Of a DNA stretch of 8,389 bases, positions 1 through 5,868 are shown piece after piece. The position numbers were made by a program, and so were the translations under genes. Each line of letters opens with the position of its first letter. Position 1 is the first letter of the stretch. Below the pieces are notes generated by a model. The model was not told the DNA's origin and searched no databases. It worked only from the letters and a program-made list of their open reading frames with translations. Origin of the DNA: a bacterium (GTDB lineage Bacteria; ARS69); assembly GCA_025774805.1 (NCBI GenBank), contig JALGZR010000150.1:1-8389 (forward strand), given 5' to 3'.

Positions 1-18
1 CCGTGCCCGCTCGTTCAT
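1..18 (-). CDS. Possible start of prfA (release factor 1), 3' part outside window
   Basis: An ATG at 18-16 overlaps the TGA stop of the DUF1385 gene (17-15) in the classic ATGA arrangement, and six codons (MNERAR) remain open to the window edge. Six residues cannot identify a protein. The suggestion of peptide chain release factor 1 rests only on gene order: in many bacteria rho, rpmE and a DUF1385 gene are followed by prfA and prmC, and RF1 often starts with a short charged helix like this. There is no strong ribosome binding site at normal spacing (a GGAGG lies about 15 bases upstream), so translation would depend on coupling to the preceding gene. The sequence beyond the window would settle it. 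Confidence 0.35.
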
Positions 19-1076
19 CGCGCGACCCCGGGTCCTCCCCCACCGGCCCCCGTCGCTCCGGGCAGTCGATTCGTCCCGGTCGCGGCGGCGGAAGCGATCC
101 CGTCGGCCGGGACGGCGGCCGCTACCGCCTCCGTAGAATCCTCCGGCTCGGCCTCGCCCCGAACCCCCTTCCCCTGGGCGACCCCCCGCGGAACGTACCC
201 GGTGAGCGCGGTCTTGAGGGCCACGACCGCCACCTCGAGGTGGTCGTCCGCGGGGATGCGGGTCGTCATGCGCTGGAGGGCCATTCCGGGCGCGGCGAGC
301 AGCTTGCCCCACCAGGTCGTCTCGAACCTCGCGGAGAGCCGGATCACCTCGTACGAGATCCCTCCGATCAGCGGCACGAAGGCGATGCGGATCAGCCGCT
401 CCCCGACCGTGTCCGGCCGGCCCAGGAACGTGAACACGAGAATCGAGACGACCATCACGAAGAAGAGGAAGCTCGTGCCGCAGCGCGGGTGGAGGCGGGA
501 CCGGGTCCGGGCGTTCTCCACGCACACGGGAACCTCCGCCTCCCAGTTGAAGATCGTCATGTGCTCCGCGCCGTGGTAACGGAACACCTCCTGGATCTGC
601 TTCCAACGGGTGACGAGCCACAGGTAGAGGAAGAAGATCGCGAGGCGAAACACGCCGTCGACCAGGTTGAAGCCGATCGAGCCCTTCACTCCGACCAGGT
701 CGGTCAGGATGAGCGGCAGGTAGAAGAAGAGCCCGAGCCCCAGCACGAAGGAGAAGACCATCGTCGCCCCGAACCCGACCTTCTCCAGGGTCGTGGTCGC
801 GCGCTGCACCCGATCCTCTTCCCTCGACGCCTCCTCCGCGCTCCACATCAGGGAGCTCACTCCCAGGATCAACGACTCGATCAGCGTGACCCCGCCGCGG
901 AGGATCGGGAGCTTCAAGGGGGCAAGGCGTTTCGTGAGCGGGGTGTGCTCGTCGTAGCGTGCGATGATGGACCCGTCGGGACGCCGGACCGCGGTCGCGA
1001 CCCCGCCCGGGGCGCGCATCATCACGCCCTCGATGACGGCCTGCCCGCCCACCAGGGCCTGCGGGCGCTTCGGCAA
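15..1076 (-). CDS. DUF1385 family membrane protein (YqhQ-like)
   Basis: This 353-residue integral membrane protein of unknown function belongs to the DUF1385/YqhQ family. The N-terminal signature GGQAVIEGVMMR is at residues 10-21. The other family blocks are RYHGAEHMTIFNWE (166-179), HPRCGTSFLF (196-205) and PLIGGISYEVIRLSAR (235-250), followed by a WWGKLLAAPGMALQRMTTR block. Hydrophobic membrane spans lie at about 102-126, 140-156, 200-219 and 229-243. The conserved His, Cys and Glu residues suggest a metal or redox site, but no reaction is established. The last 55 residues are an Ala/Gly/Pro-rich tail without family similarity. I chose a TTG start because GGAG lies seven bases upstream and the conserved block begins only nine residues later. 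An ATG at 1232 is open in frame but would overlap rpmE by 65 bases and add a low-complexity stretch. The gene follows rpmE by 91 bases and is probably cotranscribed with rho and rpmE. Confidence 0.9.
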   Translation of the reverse strand: MPKRPQALVGGQAVIEGVMMRAPGGVATAVRRPDGSIIARYDEHTPLTKRLAPLKLPILRGGVTLIESLILGVSSLMWSAEEASREEDRVQRATTTLEKVGFGATMVFSFVLGLGLFFYLPLILTDLVGVKGSIGFNLVDGVFRLAIFFLYLWLVTRWKQIQEVFRYHGAEHMTIFNWEAEVPVCVENARTRSRLHPRCGTSFLFFVMVVSILVFTFLGRPDTVGERLIRIAFVPLIGGISYEVIRLSARFETTWWGKLLAAPGMALQRMTTRIPADDHLEVAVVALKTALTGYVPRGVAQGKGVRGEAEPEDSTEAVAAAVPADGIASAAATGTNRLPGATGAGGGGPGVAR

Positions 1077-1083
1077 GGTGTTT

Positions 1084-1087
1084 CTCC
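1084..1087 (-). promoter_or_regulatory. Ribosome binding site that decides the TTG start of the DUF1385 gene
   Basis: GGAG on the minus strand (within CTGGAGAAACACC before TTG) stands seven bases from the TTG at 1076-1074. This is the best-spaced Shine-Dalgarno match among the in-frame start candidates (ATG 1232, a GTG near 1106, TTG 1076). It also gives a protein length usual for the family's N-terminus. Confidence 0.6.
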
Positions 1088-1167
1088 AGAGGTTTTGGCC
1101 TGCATCTCCCACCCTGCTCGGCTCGGGCCGCGGCGAGCCGCCCGACGAGCCGGGTATGATACGCTGG

Positions 1168-1479
1168 CTAGCTCTCGTCAGTCCGGGCGCCGCCGGCTTC
1201 CCCGGAGGCTCCGGTCGCGGCGACCCCTTCATTCGCCGCCGCGTCGGCCGCCTCGGCCTCAGCCTTGCCGCGGCCTTCGGTCTTCGCGTAGCGCCGGCGG
1301 AATCTCTCCACCCGACCCGCGGTGTCGACCAGCTTCTGCTTGCCCGTGTAGAAGGGGTGGCAGGCCGAGCAGATGTCGATCTGGAGGTTGCCACCGACGG
1401 TGCTGCGCGTCTTCCAGGTGTTTCCGCAGACGCACTTGATGACGGTGGGTTTGTACTCGGGATGGATGTCGGCTTTCAT
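1168..1479 (-). CDS. rpmE: 50S ribosomal protein L31 (bL31), zinc-binding form with C-terminal extension
   Basis: bL31 sits on the large ribosomal subunit and bridges to the small subunit. Residues 1-66 are a standard bL31: MKADIHPEY start, then the four zinc-ligand cysteines C16, C18, C37 and C40 of the C+ form, then the [20 protein letters not shown] block and a basic RFRRRYAK end. Keeping all four cysteines marks the zinc-dependent type rather than the zinc-free paralogue made under zinc starvation. Family members are usually 65-75 residues. This one has 103, because about 37 residues rich in Ala, Gly and Glu follow the core. GAGGA about six bases before the ATG is a good ribosome binding site. 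The gene lies 93 bases after rho with no clear terminator between, so it is probably cotranscribed with rho, an order seen in many bacteria. Confidence 0.97.
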   Translation of the reverse strand: MKADIHPEYKPTVIKCVCGNTWKTRSTVGGNLQIDICSACHPFYTGKQKLVDTAGRVERFRRRYAKTEGRGKAEAEAADAAANEGVAATGASGEAGGARTDES

Positions 1480-1572
1480 TTCGCTTCCTCGGGTTGAGGC
1501 GCCTCTCCGGACGCCCGGCCTTGGATGGTCTTCCCGCGGGGTGCGGGCCTGTCTCTTCTCCGACCGGGAGGT

Positions 1573-2919
1573 CTACTCCCCGTTCGACATGCTGTCGAGG
1601 AACTTCTTGTTGCTCTTGTACTGCCCGAAGCGCTCGACGAGGAACTCCATCGCCTCGACGACGTTCAGGTCGGTCATGTACTTCCGCAGGATCCAGGTGC
1701 GGTTGATCGCCGCCTGATCGATGAGGAGCTCCTCTTTCCGGGTCCCGGATCGCAGCAGGTCGATGGCCGGCCAGATCCGACGGTCGGCGAGCTTGCGATC
1801 GAGCACGAGCTCCATGTTTCCGGTGCCCTTGAACTCCTCGAAGATGACCTCGTCCATTCGCGAGCCGGTCTCGATCAGCGCCGTACCGATGATCGTGAGG
1901 CTTCCGCCGAACTCGATGTTCCGTGCGGCTCCGAAGAACCGCTTCGGCCGCTGCAGCGCGTTCGCGTCGACGCCGCCGGAGAGGATCTTCCCGGAATGGG
2001 GCACCACGGTGTTGTGCGCCCGGGCCAGCCGGGTGATCGAGTCGAGGAGAATGACGACGTCCTTCCCGTACTCGACCAGCCGGCGGGACTTCTCGATCAC
2101 CATCTCCGCGACCTGCACGTGCCGCGTGGCGGGCTCGTCGAAGGTCGAGCTGATGACCTCGCCCTTCACGCTGCGCTGCATGTCGGTGACCTCCTCGGGC
2201 CGCTCGTCGATGAGGAGGACGATCAGGACGATCTCCGGGTGGTTCGTGGTGATCGCGTTCGCGATCTTCTGGAGGAGAACCGTCTTCCCGGTGCGGGGAG
2301 GCGCGACGATCAGTCCACGCTGTCCCATTCCGATCGGGGCGAGGAGATCCATGATCCGCGTGGAAATGTCCTCCGAATCGTGCTCGAGCCGAATGCGCTG
2401 TTCCGGATAGAGCGGGGTGAGATTGTCGAACAGCGTCCGCTTCCGCGCCGAGTCGGGATTCTCGAAGTTGATCGCCTCGACCTTGAGCAGCGCGAAGTAG
2501 CGCTCGCTCTCCTTCGGCGCCCGGACCTGCCCCGAGATCGTGTCGCCAGTCATGAGATCGAATCGTTTGATTTGGGACGGCGAGACGTAGATGTCATCGG
2601 GACCGGGCAGGTAGCTGTAGTCCGGGGACCGGAGGAAACCGTAGCCCTCGGGGAGGATCTCGAGAACTCCCTCTGCGAAGATCAGGCCGCTCTTCTCGGT
2701 CTGGGCCTCCAGGATCTTGAAGATGAGCTCCTGCTTGCGGAGCCCGGAGGTCCCGGCGATATCGAGCTCGTTCGCGACCGACACGAGATCGGACATCGTC
2801 CGGTTCTTCAGCTCGGCGAGGTTGAGCTTCGGCTCGCCGGGCCGCCGTTTCTCGTTCTTCTCGGTCGCTCGTTTCTCGGGAATCGTCTTGCGGGGAGCGA
2901 CGGTCTTTTCTCGAGGCAT
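1573..2919 (-). CDS. rho: Transcription termination factor Rho
   Basis: Rho is a hexameric RNA-dependent ATPase and translocase that binds C-rich nascent RNA and releases RNA polymerase. The 448 residues show the standard order. A basic N-terminal extension covers about 1-32. The Rho N-terminal helical domain ([18 protein letters not shown]) is at about 33-75. The cold-shock-like RNA-binding domain ([34 protein letters not shown]) is at about 84-135. The ATPase core has Walker A APPRTGKT at 206-213, [16 protein letters not shown] at 236-251, a Walker B region VVILLDS at about 288-294, and a Q-loop GGVDANALQ at 315-323. The R-loop region [27 protein letters not shown] is intact, as is SGTRKEELL. 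It is slightly longer than the 419-residue E. coli protein, mainly at the N-terminus. The ATG has a GGAAGAAG-type binding site. It is the first gene of the probable rho-rpmE-DUF1385 unit and has its own promoter and a long leader. Confidence 0.98.
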   Translation of the reverse strand: MPREKTVAPRKTIPEKRATEKNEKRRPGEPKLNLAELKNRTMSDLVSVANELDIAGTSGLRKQELIFKILEAQTEKSGLIFAEGVLEILPEGYGFLRSPDYSYLPGPDDIYVSPSQIKRFDLMTGDTISGQVRAPKESERYFALLKVEAINFENPDSARKRTLFDNLTPLYPEQRIRLEHDSEDISTRIMDLLAPIGMGQRGLIVAPPRTGKTVLLQKIANAITTNHPEIVLIVLLIDERPEEVTDMQRSVKGEVISSTFDEPATRHVQVAEMVIEKSRRLVEYGKDVVILLDSITRLARAHNTVVPHSGKILSGGVDANALQRPKRFFGAARNIEFGGSLTIIGTALIETGSRMDEVIFEEFKGTGNMELVLDRKLADRRIWPAIDLLRSGTRKEELLIDQAAINRTWILRKYMTDLNVVEAMEFLVERFGQYKSNKKFLDSMSNGE

Positions 2920-3144
2920 AGGACTGCTTCTTCCGGTGGGAGCTGTCGGAGCCGGACGGTTGCCGGACTCGCGTGGGAAGGACTCGGAGGTGTCCAGAAA
3001 CGTGTGAAGAACGACGAGACGGCAGTCAGGCGGCCCGGAGCCGGAATCGGGGCGATCTGTCAGGTGGGAAGACGCTTCCGGAGTCCGGGAGTCCCGGCGG
3101 GCGAAACTCGAGGCCGGCAGAAAACCGGGTGTCCGCCGCTCGCC
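2920..3144 (-). promoter_or_regulatory. Long 5' leader of rho with two overlapping small hairpins
   Basis: About 225 bases lie between the predicted transcription start of rho and its ATG, with no credible open reading frame. Two short hairpins share one arm. On the plus strand, CCGGG-AGT-CCCGG occupies 3085-3097 and CCGG-AGT-CCGG occupies 3078-3088, so bases 3085-3088 can pair in only one of them at a time. rho leaders in several bacteria are known to mediate autoregulation, in which Rho terminates its own transcript early. An untranslated leader of this length fits that, but nothing here proves it. No T-run follows the hairpins, so intrinsic attenuation is not evident. Confidence 0.4.
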
Positions 3145-3150
3145 TCTCGA

Positions 3151-3179
3151 ATACTAGGGAGGAGCGCACCTGATGTCAA
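3151..3179 (-). promoter_or_regulatory. Sigma-70-type promoter for rho
   Basis: On the minus strand a perfect -35 box TTGACA (3179-3174) is followed, after exactly 17 bases, by a -10 box TAGTAT (3156-3151; four of six consensus positions). It sits at the start of the rho leader. The -35 box overlaps the TGA stop codon of the IlvC-like gene (3178-3176). This is the best housekeeping promoter match I found in the window, and it suggests that rho can be transcribed independently of the two genes upstream. Confidence 0.7.
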
Positions 3180-4218
3180 CCACTCCCCAGTTCCTCCCGG
3201 ACCCGTCGGCCGGCGTTTTCCAGTGGGTGGGCGGCCTCCTCCGCCCGGAGCTTCGCCAGTCGCGGCGCGCCCGCCTCGTGTTCCCGGAGCCACTCCGCCG
3301 CGAACCGTCCGCTCACGATCTCCTCGAGAACGGCGGCCATCCGGGCGCGGGCGGAATCCCCCAGAACGCGGGTCCCCCGCGTGAGGCCACCGTACTGGGC
3401 GGTCCCGCTGATTCTCTCGCGCATCCCGGCCGGCCCCGCCTCGTACACGAGGTCCAGGATCTGCTTGAGCTCCTGGACGCAGGAGTAGTAGGCGATCTCC
3501 TCGGAGACGCCCCCCTCCACGAGCGTATCCCACGCCGCGCGCACCAGCTCGACGACGCCCCCAGGGTCGTGGCGAGGAGGCCGGCTCGGGTCATCCGCAG
3601 AAGCGAGGCGTACGCGAGGGCAAGGGCCTCCGCCCGGCCGGTGGCGTCCCGGACGAGGGCGAGCAGTCCGGCCAGGCCTCGACCGGAGAGGAATCGCTCC
3701 CGCAGGAGCGCCCCGGGGCCGAGCGGCCCGACGAGCGCGACATCGAGATCGGGCCGCACGGGAAGAGCGTCGGGGCCGGTCGATGCGGCGCCGGGGACGT
3801 CCGCGCCGGCAGCGGCGTCAGGCGACGCGGGGCCGTCGGAAGGGCCCGCAGCGGAGGCTCCCTCCGACCGCATCCGGGCGGCGCGGAGCGCGAATCCGTG
3901 GGCGAAGACCAGCAACGCCCCCTGGGCCGCGTGGGGACGCACGAGGCTCTCGAGGACCCCGATCTGGACCTCGTCGGGAACGAGCACGGCGATCACGCGG
4001 CAGACACCCAGATCGTGGGGCGGGGAGAGCGAGAATCCGTCGGCCGCCGCCCGCGTCGCGGAGGGGCCGTCGCGGCGGGAGAAGACGCGCACGTCGCATC
4101 CCGCATCCCTCAGACAGAGCGCCTGCGCGGCTCCCTGATTGCCGTAGCCGACGACGCCGACCGTGGACCCTTGCAGGAGGTCCGGGTCGGCGTCGCCGTC
4201 GCGGAGGATGCGGGTCAT
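3176..4218 (-). pseudogene. Ketol-acid reductoisomerase (IlvC)-like gene, frameshifted and lacking the active-site segment
   Basis: Intact IlvC reduces and isomerises acetohydroxyacids with NADPH and Mg2+ in valine and isoleucine synthesis. Frame one (4218 to about 3562) gives 219 residues: a Rossmann motif VGVVGYGNQGAAQAL (20-34), LVPDEVQ (79-85), FAHGF (105-109), LVGPLGPG (162-169) and TRAGLLATTL (210-219). A -1 shift at a run of five Gs (plus-strand C5, 3558-3562) leads to GGVVELVRAAWDTLVEGG and a well-kept C-terminal domain (CVQELKQILDLVYEAG, ISGTAQYGG) ending at 3176. The usual segment between TTF and CGG, which carries DLFGEQ with two Mg2+ ligands, is absent. PKGPG has become PLGPG (catalytic Lys lost), the FECLHE motif has become YSCVQE (first Glu lost), and about 38 Ala/Pro/Gly-rich residues are inserted at about 115-152. 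The ATG is eight bases after the TPR gene. It is probably inactive as a reductoisomerase. A pseudoenzyme with a sequencing indel is the main alternative. Confidence 0.8.
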
Positions 4219-4226
4219 TCGATGTG

Positions 4227-5348
4227 CTACCCGTCGCCCTCTTCGGCCCGGAGCATCTCGTCGTACTTCATGAGATACCTGGAGGCCTTCTCCTTCTCCC
4301 CGATCTGATTGCAGGCGGTGGCCAGAATCCGGTAGTAGTCCTTCTCGTCGGGGTTGACGTCCACGAGCCGCTCGACCGTCTCGACACACCCCTCGAACAT
4401 CTTCCCGTAGAGCTGCGAGAGGCCGAGGTTGTACATCGCGTCGACCCAGACCGCGTCATCGGGATCGTCGAGGGTCTGGGCGACGAGAGCGAACACCTCC
4501 GCGGCCGGCTCGTACTCGTCTCGCTCGTAGAAGCCGATACCGACATTGTAGAGCGAGAGCACGTTGTTCGCGGAGATCTCGATCGCCTTCATGTAGTGCT
4601 CGATCCCCTGAGCTTGATCCCCCCGCGCGAAGGCGAGGTCGCCGAGCTCGAGCAGCGCCGCGTCGTTCTCCGGGTTGAACTCGAGCACCTTGTTCAGAGT
4701 GGTCTCGAGCTCCTGCGTGGTCTCCACGATGTCCATCGAGTCCGCGACCTCCGCGAACGCGAGCAGCGACTCCCGGCGCTTGCTGAGCGCCACCGAAAGG
4801 TAGTCGTAACCGATCGCCTGGTCGGGGGCGATCTCGATCGCTTTCCGGAACGAGGCGATGGCGCCCTCGGGATCGTCGAGCTGGTTTTGCGTGTAGCCGA
4901 GGTTCAGGAATCCCTCCGGCTTCCCGGGATTGATCTTCGTCGCGATGAGGAACTCCTCTTTCGCCCCCGGGTTGTCCCCGGCGGTGAGCAGCTCCACCCC
5001 CGCGTTGAAGTGCGACACGAAGTAGTTCTGCACGCGTTCGCTCGCCCACTTCGCGTGTTTGCGGATCTTCTTGTCCTTGTGCTTCCTTCGCTCCATGAGC
5101 CAGTAGAACGACTCGTAGGCGTCTTCCCAGCGTCCCATTTCCGCCAGACACCAGGCACCGTAGTAACGGGCCTCGGGGTTCTCGGGCTCTTCCAGGATGC
5201 AGCGCGCGCAGTAGTCGAGGCCTTGTTCGAAGTCCTCTTGGGTCTTCGTGTAGTACTTGCAGTTTGCCAGTGCGCTCTGGGCGTGCACGGCGGGCACTGC
5301 AAGAAGCAGGAGGGCCAAGGCCCAAACGCCGATCATGGGACGGGTCAT
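4227..5348 (-). CDS. Exported tetratricopeptide-repeat (TPR) protein
   Basis: This 373-residue protein has a clear signal peptide: MTR, a hydrophobic stretch at 6-18, and a likely signal peptidase I site after VPAVHA (23/24). It should therefore act in the periplasm or at the cell surface. The mature part is mostly TPR helices. Clear units are at about 53-86 (ENPEARYYGAWCLAEMGRWEDA), 111-144, 145-178 (PEGFLNLGYTQNQLDDPEGA), 228-261 (NDAALLELGDLAFARGDQAQ), 262-295, 302-335 and 336-368. A charged Lys/Arg-rich insert (88-106) separates the first unit from the rest. Four cysteines (30, 47, 50, 67) cluster before residue 70, including CARC, and could form disulfides. TPR arrays bind proteins, but the partner is unknown. 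GGAGGAG stands just before the ATG. It is probably the first gene of a two-gene unit with the IlvC-like gene, from the promoter at 5442-5471. Confidence 0.88.
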   Translation of the reverse strand: MTRPMIGVWALALLLLAVPAVHAQSALANCKYYTKTQEDFEQGLDYCARCILEEPENPEARYYGAWCLAEMGRWEDAYESFYWLMERRKHKDKKIRKHAKWASERVQNYFVSHFNAGVELLTAGDNPGAKEEFLIATKINPGKPEGFLNLGYTQNQLDDPEGAIASFRKAIEIAPDQAIGYDYLSVALSKRRESLLAFAEVADSMDIVETTQELETTLNKVLEFNPENDAALLELGDLAFARGDQAQGIEHYMKAIEISANNVLSLYNVGIGFYERDEYEPAAEVFALVAQTLDDPDDAVWVDAMYNLGLSQLYGKMFEGCVETVERLVDVNPDEKDYYRILATACNQIGEKEKASRYLMKYDEMLRAEEGDG

Positions 5349-5441
5349 GTTCTCCTCCGGGAATCTGGCCCGGCGGCGGGGTCGCTCGAGTGGCCGAGGG
5401 GGAAGCCAGCATCTCCGGCTCCCGCGGCGGGGAGTCGGCCA

Positions 5442-5471
5442 AACTTAGCCACGGGCTCGCGAGAGCGTCAA
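5442..5471 (-). promoter_or_regulatory. Candidate promoter for the TPR gene
   Basis: On the minus strand a -35 box TTGACG (5471-5466; five of six consensus) is followed by 18 bases and TAAGTT (5447-5442; three of six). Transcription would start near 5435, leaving a leader of about 85 bases before the ATG at 5348. The -10 box is weak, but this is the best match in the region upstream of the gene. Confidence 0.4.
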
Positions 5472-5800
5472 GGAGGGGACGTACGCTCCAAGACGGAAAC
5501 CCCGGCCGGAGGCGCGGGGTTCCGGGCTGGATCCGAGGGAGCCTTACTTCCTGAAATACAATCGTTTAGGCCATGTGGAGCGATCGGGGTCGAGTCCCGA
5601 ACACTGCCGGCGGTCCGTCCGGATACGGCCGAACATCGCACGGGAACGGGAAGGCCACCGGTCATGGCAAAGCGTATTACATGGCACTTGCTCGCCAATG
5701 GGGGGACCGTGGCGGAGCCGCTTCGGCTCGAGGGCGCGGGCTGCGGGACGCACCGAAGCGAAGGGAGTCGTGCCGACGCCGTAGGGAACCGGACGGTATC
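5472..5800. other. Unexplained intergenic stretch (about 330 bases)
   Basis: Neither strand shows a convincing gene here. Visible elements are a locally AT-richer patch around 5545-5570 with a TACAAT on the plus strand (5557-5562) but no -35 partner, a 5-bp stem with a 7-base loop at 5584-5600 that looks like a tRNA T-arm, and a small hairpin GAGCCG-CTT-CGGCTC at 5715-5729. An open plus-strand frame from ATG 5664 runs through the downstream hairpin and into the opposing gene, so I do not call it. It may hold a small RNA or only regulatory sequence. Confidence 0.35.
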
Positions 5801-5841
5801 GCGGGGGAAGAAGAGAGGAGCACCTCTCTTCTTCCTCCCGC
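5801..5841 (-). terminator. Strong hairpin after the repeat-protein gene, probable terminator
   Basis: GGAAGAAGAGAGG and CCTCTCTTCTTCC form a perfect 13-bp stem around a 4-base loop. The pairing continues outward through GCGGG/CCCGC with one bulged base. It begins 28 bases after the stop codon of the secreted repeat protein. No T-run follows on either strand, so it is not a textbook intrinsic terminator. It could end transcription with help from Rho or protect the 3' end of the mRNA. The symmetry would let it serve either strand, but only the minus strand has a gene ending here. Confidence 0.6.
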
Positions 5842-5868
5842 TCGTCCCCGAGGGGCAGTCTGACGACC

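Noticed and set aside
1156-1184. TATCAT as a -10 box for a separate promoter of the DUF1385 gene
   Set aside because: At 17-18 bases upstream there is only GGACTG or CGGACT, a poor -35 box, and the gene is already served by the rho-rpmE transcript.
15-1394. DUF1385 protein starting at 1394, inside rpmE
   Set aside because: The extra N-terminal residues are the out-of-frame translation of rpmE. The family signature starts just after the TTG at 1076, which has its own ribosome binding site.
1496-1505. Palindrome GAGGCGCCTC between rho and rpmE as a terminator
   Set aside because: It has no loop and no T-run, and is only ten bases long. It could be a protein-binding site, but there is no evidence.
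5584-5600. tRNA T-arm-like hairpin: stem TCGGG/CCCGA with 7-base loop GTCGAGT on the plus strand
   Set aside because: Stem and loop lengths match a T-arm, but the first loop base is G instead of T. The seven bases after it have no complementary 5' acceptor strand upstream, and no D-arm or CCA is visible. A tRNA remnant or attachment site is possible but unsupported.
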